Assembly: GCF_024979295.1 (NCBI RefSeq) | Contig: NZ_JANLCJ010000004.1 | Coordinates: 248,001 to 312,000, forward strand | DNA from: Herbiconiux daphne | Lineage (GTDB): Bacteria > Actinomycetota > Actinomycetes > Actinomycetales > Microbacteriaceae | Direction of reading: 5' to 3' | DNA length: 64,000 nucleotides | Part shown: positions 24,536-33,014 of the stretch, in pieces | Numbering within the stretch: the stretch's first letter is position 1 | Layout: every line of letters begins with the position of its first letter | The notes under the pieces: model-generated | The model's database searches: none | What the model saw: the letters and a program-made list of their open reading frames with translations, nothing else | Told to the model about the DNA's origin: nothing | Position numbers and translations under genes: made by a program

Positions 24536-26581
24536 CTAGTTCGCGTTACTCTGCAACCACGCCCACGGGTCGACCGCGGTCACGCCGTCGAGGCGGATCT
24601 CGAGGTGCAAGTGCGGGCCGGTCGACGCCCCGGTGTTGCCGACGAGGCCGATGGTCTGCGCGACCTTCACGACCTGTCCCTCTTCGACCTGGATCGAGCC
24701 GGTGAGCATGTGCCCGTAGACGCTCGACACCTTCTGGCCGTTCACGATGTGGTCGATGATGACGTGCACGCCGAGGCCGCTGTTGTCGTAGGGCTGAACG
24801 CTGCTCACGACGCCGTCGGCGATCGACTGGATGGGCGTGCCCTGACCGGGCGCGAAGTCGACGCCCTTGTGGTCGGTGCTGCCGATGCCACCGGGCGACT
24901 CGCGGGCGCCGAAGTAGTCGCTGATCGGCACGCCGACCGGGAACGGCCACTGGATGGTGCCGGTCGGGTTGTTCGTGAACGTGTCCGCGACCCGGAATCC
25001 CGCCGCCTTCAGAGCCGCCGTGTCGCGCACGCTGTAGCCATCGCGCGCGATGCTCGAGGTGGGCACGTCGGCGCTGGTTGTGAGTTCTTGTCCGGGCAGC
25101 GCGGGCGCGATGTCGGCGAGCACGTTCTCGCTGACCACGGGCCCCGCGGATGCCGCGTGCAGCGCCGAGGCCGGCATCGACGTGGCGACGGCGATTCCGG
25201 TGGCGAAGATGAGGGCGAGCGCGCTCAGCCCGCCCTTAGCGATGTTGGCGCGGCGGCCGCGACGGGTCGTCTTGGCTGCTTCGGATGCAGCGGCGTCGGA
25301 TGCAGCGGTATCGGATGCAGCGGCCTCCACCGCGTCACGCATGGCCTTCTCGTGCGGAGCGACCGGCGCTGCGTCCCCCGATCCGGACTCGGCCAGCCCC
25401 GTGCGCAACGTGCGCCGGGAGACCTGCTTCGGCGCGGCATCCGGGGCCTTCTGCGTCGGAGCGACGGCGGCGGTGGACTCGCGCCCCGGCCCGGGCTGCT
25501 CGGCGAGCGGCACGATCTCGGCGATCGTCGGCTCGGGCAGGGCGACCGTGGTGGAGATGTCGACCGATCCGGTGGCGACCATCTCGACCTCGATGGCGTC
25601 GTCAGCCGGCGTCGGTGCGGCCGAAGGGGCGCTCTCCGCCGCGGGAAGCGCGTCGACGGCGGGCAGCGCGGTGGTGGGGGTCGAGACGATCGCGCGACGA
25701 CCACCGGCGGGCTTCTCGATCGAATCGGAGAACGCGGATGCCGCCCGGCGCCCGATGCGGGGCGAGTGCGGCCGCGGTGCCGCCACGGTGCTGGCCGCCG
25801 CCGACGAGTTGCTCGAAGCGGGAGCGATGGGGGTGACGACGGCTTCGTCGTGCGGCGCGGTCGCAGCGTCTGCAGACGTCTCGGCGCTCGAGGCGCTGCC
25901 CGACTCCGGGGTTAACGGGGTGATCACGGCGTCACCGACCGTCGGCGAGGCGGCTTCGCGGGCAGCGCGTCGTCCGCGTGCGGCGGTCGCGGTGGGAGCA
26001 GCGGTCGCGGTCGGAGCAGCGGCCGTGACCTCGCGAGCGGCCGAAGACTCCGTCGCGATCTCCACCTCAGTGGCGCCGTCGCCGGCCGGGGCCGAGACGA
26101 CCTCGGTGCGTGCGCGGCGGCGACCGGGGCGGGGCGCCATCGAACCCTCGTCGGCCTGGGCCGCAGCGGGCTGGGGGCGACCAGACGTGTCGGTCGAGTC
26201 CGCAGCTGCGGCATCCGTCGCCGGCTGGGCCGCACGACGGGCCCGGCGGCTCACCGGGGTCGACCCGGCAACCGGCGCGGCGGTGGCGCGGGAAGAAGCA
26301 CCGGCACCGCCTGACGCGGCGGCCGCGGCATCCGCTTCATCACGAGCGGGCGCCGGGGCAGCAGCTGCAGCAGCAGCCGCATCGACAGCGCCGTCGCCGT
26401 CGCCCGCGGCAGCCTTCACGGCGTCGCCCGACGGGCTCGCGCGCAGGCTGCGGCGCGACGGCAGAGACGGGGAGGGGTGCTTCGATGAACCGTGGGCCTC
26501 GCGTTTGGATGAGTCGTCATCCGGGCGTGAAGTCGAACGTGTCAAGATGTGGGAGCTTCCGGGTAGAACGTCGGATTTCAT
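24536..26581 (-). CDS. M23 peptidase-domain cell-wall protein with long disordered N-terminus
   Basis: A 681-residue protein. Residues 1-420 are low-complexity Ala/Ser/Pro/Glu with repeated Arg-rich points (VSRRARRAA, GRRRAR, RGRRAARE, VSRRTLRTG). A single membrane segment follows (ANIAKGGLSALALIFATGIAVATS, about 425-448). An extracytoplasmic linker with SSIARDGYSVRDTAALKAAGF leads to a LytM/M23 domain with HxxxD (His571, Asp575) and HLH (His657, His659). It would cut peptidoglycan cross-bridges or act as a hydrolase activator. The linker resembles that of the protein at 48646-50187. The start is weak: only GAG precedes ATG. Confidence 0.85.
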   Translation of the reverse strand: MKSDVLPGSSHILTRSTSRPDDDSSKREAHGSSKHPSPSLPSRRSLRASPSGDAVKAAAGDGDGAVDAAAAAAAAPAPARDEADAAAAASGGAGASSRATAAPVAGSTPVSRRARRAAQPATDAAAADSTDTSGRPQPAAAQADEGSMAPRPGRRRARTEVVSAPAGDGATEVEIATESSAAREVTAAAPTATAAPTATAARGRRAAREAASPTVGDAVITPLTPESGSASSAETSADAATAPHDEAVVTPIAPASSNSSAAASTVAAPRPHSPRIGRRAASAFSDSIEKPAGGRRAIVSTPTTALPAVDALPAAESAPSAAPTPADDAIEVEMVATGSVDISTTVALPEPTIAEIVPLAEQPGPGRESTAAVAPTQKAPDAAPKQVSRRTLRTGLAESGSGDAAPVAPHEKAMRDAVEAAASDTAASDAAASEAAKTTRRGRRANIAKGGLSALALIFATGIAVATSMPASALHAASAGPVVSENVLADIAPALPGQELTTSADVPTSSIARDGYSVRDTAALKAAGFRVADTFTNNPTGTIQWPFPVGVPISDYFGARESPGGIGSTDHKGVDFAPGQGTPIQSIADGVVSSVQPYDNSGLGVHVIIDHIVNGQKVSSVYGHMLTGSIQVEEGQVVKVAQTIGLVGNTGASTGPHLHLEIRLDGVTAVDPWAWLQSNAN

Positions 26582-26683
26582 CTCGGGGTAAGCGCGATGA
26601 CGGACTGATCAAGGCTACATACGCCGGTATCGAAATGCCACCTCGCGCAAGAAACCCGCGTGACCCCCGGGTGTCGCGACAAA

Positions 26684-27508
26684 TCAGAGCGGCAGGCCCG
26701 CGTCGCGGTGCAGTTCGTAGAGAAGCGGTTCGAGTTCGGCCGCCAGCACCGGGTCGGCCGCGAAGGTCATGACCGTGCTCTCTGCCGCGCCGAGGAATCC
26801 GCCCACGCGTCCGCCGGCCTCGCGCACGATCAGGGCGCCGGCAGCGTGGTCCCACGGGTTGAGGCCCCGCTCGGCATAGGCGTCGAGCCGCCCGGCCGCC
26901 ACCGAGCAGAGGTCGAGGGCGGCCGAACCGGCCCGCCGGATGTCGCGAACCCGGCCCACGAGGCCCGTGATGAACTGGCCCTGCTTCACCCGCAGGTCGG
27001 CGCTGTAGGCGAAACCGGTGCCGACGAGCGCCTGGGCGAGCGCGACATCCCTGTTCACAGCGAGCCGTCGTTCGCCGAGGAACGCCCCCCCGCCGGCGCT
27101 GGCCGTGAAGACCTCGCCGAGCACGGGGTTGACCACGCAGCCGGCGAGCGCCGTCCACGTCGAGGGGTCGGGGTCGCCCTCGACCGCCGCGATGCTGACC
27201 GCGTAGGCGGGGATGTCGTAGAGGTAGTTGACCGTGCCGTCGATGGGGTCGACGACCCAGGTCACGCCCGAGGTGCCGAGCGTGGCGGCCGACTCCTCGC
27301 CGAAGAACCCGTCGTCGGGCCGCAGCTCGGCGAGTCGGGCACGGATGAAGTCTTCTGACTCCCGGTCGGCGAAGGTCACCACGTCTTCGGGCGACGACTT
27401 GCTCGCCGCCACCGTCACGCCTTCGGCACGCCGCTTGGCGATGAGAGCGCCGGCCTCCACACCGATCGAGCGGGCGATCTCGAGGAAGTCAGCGGGCGAA
27501 GCGGGCAT
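26684..27508 (-). CDS. Inositol monophosphatase family protein
   Basis: A 274-residue Mg-dependent phosphatase. Metal-binding motifs are GFFGEES, WVVDPIDGTVNYLYDIP (DPxDGT) and NPWDHAAGALIVREAGG. The substrate may be inositol-1-phosphate, histidinol phosphate or NADP. In actinobacteria inositol-1-phosphatase feeds phosphatidylinositol and mycothiol synthesis, and the latter is needed by the isomerase at 15.6 kb. It sits between tRNA-Tyr and the M23 gene on the same strand. Confidence 0.9.
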   Translation of the reverse strand: MPASPADFLEIARSIGVEAGALIAKRRAEGVTVAASKSSPEDVVTFADRESEDFIRARLAELRPDDGFFGEESAATLGTSGVTWVVDPIDGTVNYLYDIPAYAVSIAAVEGDPDPSTWTALAGCVVNPVLGEVFTASAGGGAFLGERRLAVNRDVALAQALVGTGFAYSADLRVKQGQFITGLVGRVRDIRRAGSAALDLCSVAAGRLDAYAERGLNPWDHAAGALIVREAGGRVGGFLGAAESTVMTFAADPVLAAELEPLLYELHRDAGLPL

Positions 27509-27530
27509 GAACCGTCTTTCGTAGAACGAG

Positions 27531-27612
27531 TGGCGAGTGAGGGATTCGAACCCCCGAATGCGAAGCAGTCTGATTTACAGTCAGATCCCTTTGGCCACTT
27601 GGGTAACTCGCC
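27531..27612 (-). tRNA. tRNA-Tyr (GTA)
   Basis: An 82-nt class II cloverleaf on the minus strand: acceptor GGCGAGT/ACTCGCC, anticodon loop CTGTAAA in stem CTGA/TCAG, long variable arm, T loop TTCGAAT, discriminator A. No CCA is encoded. Confidence 0.95.
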
Positions 27613-27701
27613 AGGCGCACCCGACCACGTTCTGCAACACAACCGAAGGCGCTGGACAAGAATACCCGGCAGAGTTCCCAGCGCGAAATCCGTTGCCGGT
27701 G

Positions 27702-28451
27702 TCAGCGGGCGGCTTCGGCCTCGGTTGCATAACGGTCGGCGAAGTCGAGCACCTCGTCGAGATAGGCGGGCGATTCGTTGTAGCCGGTGATGGCCGCCCG
27801 CCACCCGTCTTCGGTGCCCAGATCGCCGCCCGAGTAGCAGAGGTATTCGGCCGCCGAGAGCGACGCGTCGTCGATGTTGTGGATGTCGGGCACCCCGTCT
27901 CCGTTGGCCTCGGTGGCCCAGGCGGCCCAGGTGGTGGGCACGATCTGCATGGGGCCGACCGCGCGATCCCACTCCGTGTCGCCGTCGACCGCGCCCTCGT
28001 CGCTGTCGGCGATCTGCTGGAACCCGTCGCCGTCGAGCGGCACGCCGATGATGAGGTCGCTGGTGACTCCGTCGTCGTCGATGTGCCCGCCGAAGATCGT
28101 GCCGTGATGCGACTCCACCCAGCCGATGCCGGCCAGGGTGTTCCAGCCCAGGTGGCACTCGGGGCGCACCTCGTTCGACGCCAGGGCCGCGCCCGCGTAG
28201 CCCTGCAGCGCGCGCCGCGGAATGCCGGTGGCATCGGCCACCCGGTCGAGCCAGGCTCCGTCGGGCAACTGCGCGGTCGGGGTGCCGTCGCGGTAGGTGC
28301 CGACGGATGCCGCGGCCTCCGCCGGCGCGAACACCGCGAACGTGGCATCCGGCCCGCTCGGAGCCGCACTGCCGTCACCCACGGTGCAGCCGCTCAGCAG
28401 CAGAACCGCCGCCCCGACCCCGGCCACAGCAGCACCCCACGTCTTTCGCAC
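27702..28451 (-). CDS. Lytic transglycosylase-like lipoprotein
   Basis: About 249 residues. A lipoprotein signal ends in LLSGC (Cys22 from this start). The mature domain has the soluble-lytic-transglycosylase features GIGWVESHHGTIFGG (catalytic Glu), DRAVGPMQIVPTTW and AAITGYNESPAYLDEVL. It would cleave the glycan strand of peptidoglycan at the cell surface. The start is uncertain: GTG at 28451 gives a normal short signal peptide; an in-frame TTG at 28463 would add four residues. Both lack a strong ribosome-binding site. Confidence 0.85.
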   Translation of the reverse strand: MRKTWGAAVAGVGAAVLLLSGCTVGDGSAAPSGPDATFAVFAPAEAAASVGTYRDGTPTAQLPDGAWLDRVADATGIPRRALQGYAGAALASNEVRPECHLGWNTLAGIGWVESHHGTIFGGHIDDDGVTSDLIIGVPLDGDGFQQIADSDEGAVDGDTEWDRAVGPMQIVPTTWAAWATEANGDGVPDIHNIDDASLSAAEYLCYSGGDLGTEDGWRAAITGYNESPAYLDEVLDFADRYATEAEAAR

Positions 28452-28497
28452 GCCCCCACTCAACCAGACCCGTCTGACAGCCGGCGCCGCGCCGGAC

Positions 28498-28881
28498 TCA
28501 GACGACCTCGACCGTCAGCCCGCTCGCGGCTCTCGCGAGCCTCGCGTCATGCGTCCAGAATCCGTCGCACAGATGGAACTGCGCCGTCGCGAGATGGATC
28601 GCGTCGATCGTCGACAACCCGTGGGTGGCTCGCAACTGGGCCGCGGCACGGTAGATCTCCGGCCCGATCTCCAGCATCGTCAGGCTCTCGAAGAGCCGGT
28701 CGTACCGGCGGGCGAGCACGACATCACCGCGCCGCAGAGGTGCGACCCGGCACTCCAACACGACCAGAGGACTGATGGCGACCTCGGCCGACATCTCGGC
28801 AAATCGCTGACGGATCGCATCTCCTCGCTCAGAGCGGCTCTCGACGAGGTAGACGAGGATGTTGGTGTCGACGTAGATCAC
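28498..28881 (-). CDS. PIN-domain ribonuclease toxin (VapC-like)
   Basis: A 127-residue PIN domain with the acidic active-site set: DTNILVYLVE (Asp5), LVVLECRVAP, GLSTIDAIHLA and FWTHDARLA. VapC toxins cleave tRNA or rRNA. GTG at 28881 overlaps the antitoxin stop as GTGA, so toxin translation depends on antitoxin translation. The family's usual length fits. No other accessory gene accompanies the pair. Confidence 0.9.
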   Translation of the reverse strand: MIYVDTNILVYLVESRSERGDAIRQRFAEMSAEVAISPLVVLECRVAPLRRGDVVLARRYDRLFESLTMLEIGPEIYRAAAQLRATHGLSTIDAIHLATAQFHLCDGFWTHDARLARAASGLTVEVV

Positions 28882-29150
28882 AAGTCGAGTTCGCGATCTT
28901 CGCGACCCGCGGCGATCTCGCGGATGATCTCGTCGACCTGCTTCGATGTCTTCTGCTGCTCGTTCGGGATGGGATTGGCCTCCAGCCACTGCACGATCTC
29001 CGTGCCCGTCCAGCCGCGTCTCGGCTGCGTCGGAACGAGCTTCGCCACCGGTTTTCCTCGCCGGGTGATCTCTATCTCTTCACCCCCCTCAGCGCGCGCG
29101 ATCAGTTTCGACAGATTGTTCCTCGTGTACAGCACGTCGTATCGCTCCAT
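28878..29150 (-). CDS. Phd/YefM-type antitoxin
   Basis: A 90-residue antitoxin. Its N-terminal Phd/YefM DNA-binding fold reads YTRNNLSKLIARAEGGEEIE, then ITRRGKPVAKLVP. The C-terminal helix (NEQQKTSKQVDEIIREIAAG) would wrap the PIN toxin. ATG at 29150 has GGGGAG just upstream; a GTG at 29174 is an alternative. It probably autoregulates the pair. Confidence 0.87.
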   Translation of the reverse strand: MERYDVLYTRNNLSKLIARAEGGEEIEITRRGKPVAKLVPTQPRRGWTGTEIVQWLEANPIPNEQQKTSKQVDEIIREIAAGREDRELDL

Positions 29151-29231
29151 GGTCTCCCCGACCTCCCTAGCCACAAATCCTAGCCATGTTGAGACTTCGT
29201 CACAACGGCCGGGCCGCGTAAAATGGAGGGC

Positions 29232-29720
29232 ATGGCAGATTCATCGTTTGACGTGGTCAGCAAGGTCGACAAAATGGAGGCCGACAACGCCCTCAATCAG
29301 GCTCAGAAAGAGGTCGCGCAGCGCTACGACTTCAAGAACGTGGGGGCGTCGATCGAGTGGAGCGGCGAGAAGGTGCTCATGAAGGCCAACTCCGAAGAGC
29401 GCGTGAAGGCCATCCTCGAGGTGTTCGAGTCGAAGCTCATCAAGCGCGGCATCTCGTTGCGGTCGCTCGACGCGGGCGAGGCGTTCCCGAGCGGCAAGGA
29501 GTTCCGCATCGAGGCCTCCATGAAGAACGGCATCGCGCAAGACGACGCGAAGAAGATCAACAAGCTCATTCGCGACGAAGCCCCCAAGAGCGTCAAGTCG
29601 CAGATCCAGGGCGACGAGCTGCGGGTGTCGTCGAAGAGCCGCGACGACCTGCAGGCCACCATGGCGCTGCTCAAGGGCGCCGACCTCGACGTGGCCCTCC
29701 AGTTCATCAACTTCCGCTGA
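29232..29720 (+). CDS. yajQ: YajQ family nucleotide-binding protein
   Basis: A 162-residue protein that matches YajQ throughout: [62 protein letters not shown] and [12 protein letters not shown]. Relatives bind cyclic di-GMP or other nucleotides; the role in actinobacteria is unclear. Two starts are possible. The ATG at 29232 is preferred because TAAAAT (29219-29224) ends 7 nt before it, the spacing of a leaderless transcript, although GGAGG also lies 2 nt upstream. The downstream Nudix gene starts 5 nt after the stop. Confidence 0.92.
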   Translation: MADSSFDVVSKVDKMEADNALNQAQKEVAQRYDFKNVGASIEWSGEKVLMKANSEERVKAILEVFESKLIKRGISLRSLDAGEAFPSGKEFRIEASMKNGIAQDDAKKINKLIRDEAPKSVKSQIQGDELRVSSKSRDDLQATMALLKGADLDVALQFINFR

Positions 29721-29725
29721 CGCGG

Positions 29726-30424
29726 GTGAGCATCGAGACGGATGCCGCGGCAGCAGCCCCCGGCCGCCCCGGCACCCCCGGCATCGACGTGCCCGACCGC
29801 CGCGGCCGCACCGGCCTCGACCGGCTCGGCTACGACCTCACCGGCAACCCGCGGGTGAGGGTCACCGACGTTCAGCTGCTCACGTCGAACTGGTACGTCA
29901 CGCGCACCACGCGCTTCGACTACCAGCACAGCGACGGCCACTGGTCGAGCGAAGAGCGCGAGACCCACGACCGCGGCAACGGCGCCACCATTCTGCTCTA
30001 CGACGCCGAGCGGCGCACGGTGCTGCTCATCCGCCAGTTCCGCTACCCCGCCTACGTCAACGGGCTCGACGACGGCATGCTGCTCGAGGTGCCCGGCGGT
30101 CTGCTCGACGAAGACGACCCCGAGACCGCCATCCGTCGCGAAGCCCGCGAAGAGACCGGCTACGAGATCGGCGAGGTCACGCACCTCTTCGACGCCTACA
30201 TGAGCCCCGGCTCGGTCACCGAGAAGCTCTTCTTCTTCGCCGCCCCCTATCTCGCCCATGAGCGAGCGGATGCCGGCGGCGGGCTCGCCGACGAGGGCGA
30301 GGACATCGAGCTGGTCGAGCTGACGATCGACGAGGCGCTGCGCCGCATCGGAGACGACATCATCGATGCCAAGACGATCATGCTGCTGCAGTGGGCGGCG
30401 CTCACGGGACCGTTCAGCCGCTGA
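29726..30424 (+). CDS. nudK: Nudix hydrolase, NudK-like (GDP-mannose pyrophosphatase type)
   Basis: A 232-residue Nudix protein. The Nudix box reads GGLLDEDDPETAIRREAREE then TGYEIG, where the first Glu of the motif is Asp, as recalled for E. coli NudK. Other shared blocks are VLLIRQFRYP, LFDAYMSPGSVTEKLFFFAA and the NudK-type tail (ADAGGGLADEGEDIELVEL). It would hydrolyse a sugar nucleotide or ADP-ribose. GTG is chosen as the start, 5 nt after the yajQ stop; the Ala/Pro/Gly-rich first 25 residues are variable. Confidence 0.88.
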   Translation: MSIETDAAAAAPGRPGTPGIDVPDRRGRTGLDRLGYDLTGNPRVRVTDVQLLTSNWYVTRTTRFDYQHSDGHWSSEERETHDRGNGATILLYDAERRTVLLIRQFRYPAYVNGLDDGMLLEVPGGLLDEDDPETAIRREAREETGYEIGEVTHLFDAYMSPGSVTEKLFFFAAPYLAHERADAGGGLADEGEDIELVELTIDEALRRIGDDIIDAKTIMLLQWAALTGPFSR

Positions 30425-30445
30425 GAACGCCCGGGCTTCGACGCC

Positions 30446-31825
30446 TCACGAGGCCGTCGGGGCGTCGGGATAGGGAAACAGGTGCGTCGGGTCGTAGGCC
30501 TCGCGCACCGAGGCCAAGCGATCGAACGTGGCAGCCGGCCAGCTGGCCTCGTAGGAGCCGGGAACCGAGAGGTCTCCGGCGAAGTTGACGTTGTTCTCCG
30601 TCGAGACCCACCGCGCGAGGTGGGCGGTGACGCCGTCGGCGATCTGCGGCAGCACAGTGCCGAAGAGCGACGGGTCGGGCGCGCCGATCATGATGAAGGT
30701 GTACCCGGCCGACCGACCCCCCACCGCGCTGCCCTCGGGCACGTCGCGAGCGGTGGCGCCGCCGATGTGGCGTAGCTCGGCGGCCACGATCGGCACCTGC
30801 TGCTCGGGCCCGAGCACCTCGAGGAACGCGGCGACGAAGTCGTGGTCGACCGTGTCGAGCAGCATTCCGCGGTCGAACACGGGCGACGGGTCGGTGGGGT
30901 CGTTGTGGATCATCGACACCTCACTCGCCGGCATCACGCCGACGTGGCCGAAGATCGCGGGCGCGGCATCCTGAACCGGGGCGAACAGCCGCTCGCCCTC
31001 GGCCGGGTCTCCGATGTAGGCGATGCGCGCCGTGATGGCCGTCTTGCCGCGCAACGGCTCGGGAACCACGTCGAACGGCGGAAACCGGATGACGGCCACC
31101 GACGACGTGGCCCGCTCGGGTGCCGTCGCCGTGAAGTCGGCCCAGGCGCCGAGCACCGCCGGGATGCTCTCGGCGTCGTAGAACAGCGAGCCGCCGTAGA
31201 AGCTCTCGAGGTCGACGAGCGCCAGGTGCACCGACGTCACCACCCCGAACCCGCCCTTGCCGCCGCGAAGCGCCCAGAACAGATCGGCGTTCTCGTCGGC
31301 CGAGGCCCGCAGCACCTCGCCGTCGGCCGTCACCACCTCGAACGAGCGCACGTAGTCGCTCGAGAAGCCGTAGGTGCGGGCGAGCGGCCCGAGCCCGCCG
31401 CCGAGCAGGTAGCCGACCACGCCGACGTGCCCCGAAGCGCCCGTGATCGGCGCCAGAGCGTGCTCGGCCGCCGCCGCGACCACGCTGCTCCAGTGGTTGC
31501 CCGCGCCGATGTGGGCGACGCGGCGCTCGGGGTCGATGGCGAGCGCCGAGAGTCGCGACGTGGTGATGAGCACCCCGTCGGTCACCGGCACGTAGGCGCC
31601 GTGCCCGGTGGCGAGCACGTGCACCGCGAGGTCGTTGGAGCGTGCGAAGCGCACCGCCGCCGCGACATCCTGCTCGTCGGCGGCACCGACCACGACGTCG
31701 GGGTCGTGCTTCACGAGCACGTTCTGGGCGGCCGTCTCGTCGGCGACACCGGCGTCGCCCCGGCGGAAGACCACGCCGGAGACGCCACCGGCGAGCTCGG
31801 CGAAGGATTCGTCTGTGAAGGTCAT
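30446..31825 (-). CDS. FAD-binding oxidoreductase of the BBE/PCMH type
   Basis: A 459-residue flavin oxidase. The PCMH FAD domain covers residues 1-215 (VVVGAADEQDVAAAVRFARS, VLATGHGAYVP, GVVGYLLGGGLGPLARTYGF). A substrate domain follows, with the berberine-bridge C-terminal motif NNVNFAGDLS and VREAYDPTHLFPYP. The second flavin-linking Cys of bicovalent family members is not evident, so at most a single His link is expected. Oxidation of sugars or alcohols is typical. ATG at 31825 has TACAGT 7 nt upstream and no Shine-Dalgarno site. The stop faces the Nudix gene. Confidence 0.87.
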   Translation of the reverse strand: MTFTDESFAELAGGVSGVVFRRGDAGVADETAAQNVLVKHDPDVVVGAADEQDVAAAVRFARSNDLAVHVLATGHGAYVPVTDGVLITTSRLSALAIDPERRVAHIGAGNHWSSVVAAAAEHALAPITGASGHVGVVGYLLGGGLGPLARTYGFSSDYVRSFEVVTADGEVLRASADENADLFWALRGGKGGFGVVTSVHLALVDLESFYGGSLFYDAESIPAVLGAWADFTATAPERATSSVAVIRFPPFDVVPEPLRGKTAITARIAYIGDPAEGERLFAPVQDAAPAIFGHVGVMPASEVSMIHNDPTDPSPVFDRGMLLDTVDHDFVAAFLEVLGPEQQVPIVAAELRHIGGATARDVPEGSAVGGRSAGYTFIMIGAPDPSLFGTVLPQIADGVTAHLARWVSTENNVNFAGDLSVPGSYEASWPAATFDRLASVREAYDPTHLFPYPDAPTAS

Positions 31826-31912
31826 GACAGCGACTGTAGCGACCAGCACCGACAGCGATCCAGACCTACGACCGCAGAATTCATGCGGTGCCGGGCCGTT
31901 GTGCATCGGCCG

Positions 31913-32902
31913 TCAATCGGCGAAAATGCCGTCGATCCAGGCGCCCAGCCGCCGATAGGCCCCGAGCCGCACTTCGGGTGCCGAGAGCGTGATGTCGTGC
32001 AGCGCGTCGGTCACCCGCATCACGGTCACGGTCTGGCCGAGCGCCAGCGACCGCTGAGCCACGACGTCGACGTCGAGGGCGACATCCGCCGACGCCATCG
32101 CGGGTTCCCAGCGCGGCCTCAGGATGCTGCGACTCGACAGCATCGTCAGCACCGGCGCCTCGATGCCGAGCCCCGCGCTCACCTGCGCGTGCCCGTGCAG
32201 CACCGCGTTCAGCCAGCCGGGGTAGACCGGGAACCCGTGCTCTGGCCGCCAGGCGAGGTCGTAGTGCCAGTGCCCCTCGAACGCCGACGAGACCGAGCGG
32301 GTGTAGAAGCCGAGGTCGACGACGGGGTAGGGGTCGCGCGGGCGGTGGCGCGCCTGCCACTGCGTGAGCGGTGCGAGGGCCTCCCGGCCGAGCTGGCCGG
32401 CTTGGAACTCGAGCCACGGGCTGTTGAGCACGACCGCCCGGGCGGCATCCGGATGCCGCGATGCCCAGAGGCTCAGGGTGAGGCCTCCGGTGGAGTGCCC
32501 CATCAGGATGAGCGGCCGCCGCGGGCCGTCGGCGGGCGCGATCACGGCGAGCGCGGCACCGATCTCCTCGTCGTAGGCCGCCAGGTCGGTGATGTAGCCA
32601 GGGGTCTGGTGCGGGCGCAGGCTGCGGCCGTACTTGCGCAGGTCGAGCGCGAAGAACCGGGCGCCCCGGTCGCCCCAGAAGCGGGCGAGCTCGGTCTGGA
32701 AGAAGTAGTCCGACCAGCCGTGCACGTAGAGCACGTCGGCCCCGCGCACGGGCGAGTCCGAGAAGCGTGCGGCGAACGGCGGGCGGTAGCGCACCAGGGT
32801 CGCCACCACCTCGCCCTCGGCGTCGGGCTCGAGCTCGAGCGTGCGCTGCTCGAACCGGGGACCGAGGATGTCGGGGCGCCAGCGTTCGGCCGCGGGGGTC
32901 AT
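31913..32902 (-). CDS. Alpha/beta hydrolase (serine lysophospholipase/monoacylglycerol lipase-like)
   Basis: A 329-residue hydrolase. The oxyanion region is VLYVHGWSDYFFQ, the nucleophile elbow is MGHSTGG, and a late VTDALHDITLS supplies the likely catalytic His. The helix cap LDLRKYGRSLRPHQTPGYIT resembles lysophospholipases. No signal peptide. ATG at 32902 has TAGATT 6 nt upstream, within a four-copy repeat array, and no Shine-Dalgarno site. Confidence 0.87.
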   Translation of the reverse strand: MTPAAERWRPDILGPRFEQRTLELEPDAEGEVVATLVRYRPPFAARFSDSPVRGADVLYVHGWSDYFFQTELARFWGDRGARFFALDLRKYGRSLRPHQTPGYITDLAAYDEEIGAALAVIAPADGPRRPLILMGHSTGGLTLSLWASRHPDAARAVVLNSPWLEFQAGQLGREALAPLTQWQARHRPRDPYPVVDLGFYTRSVSSAFEGHWHYDLAWRPEHGFPVYPGWLNAVLHGHAQVSAGLGIEAPVLTMLSSRSILRPRWEPAMASADVALDVDVVAQRSLALGQTVTVMRVTDALHDITLSAPEVRLGAYRRLGAWIDGIFAD

Positions 32903-32905
32903 CTG

Positions 32906-32972
32906 GTCAATCTAGCGCCTGGTCAATCCAGCGCTAGCGCCTGGTCAATCCAGCGCCTCGTCAATCCAGCGC
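32906..32972. repeat. Four-copy short direct repeat over the hydrolase promoter
   Basis: The 13-mer GTCAATCYAGCGC occurs at 32906-32918, 32922-32934, 32944-32956 and 32960-32972 (spacing 16, 22 and 16 nt). The first copy differs from the others by one base, and that base creates the TAGATT -10 of the hydrolase gene. Repeat units and spacing are far too short for CRISPR. Confidence 0.85.
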
Positions 32973-33014
32973 CGCGCAGCCGTGAGGTGCCGAGTCGCCC
33001 CGCGCGGCCGACGC

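Noticed and set aside
26582..26683. A possible c-di-AMP (ydaO-type) riboswitch before the M23 peptidase gene, as seen for many actinobacterial cell-wall hydrolases
   Set aside because: The 102-nt spacer is short and I could not find the conserved core of that riboswitch.
28881..28989. An N-terminal extension of the PIN toxin beginning at 28989
   Set aside because: The extra residues are Arg/His-rich antitoxin shadow; GTG at 28881 overlaps the antitoxin stop and starts exactly at the PIN domain.
32906..32972. CRISPR-like direct repeats here and at 40235-40285
   Set aside because: Units of 13-17 bp with spacers of 0-9 nt and no cas genes; these are short tandem or promoter repeats.
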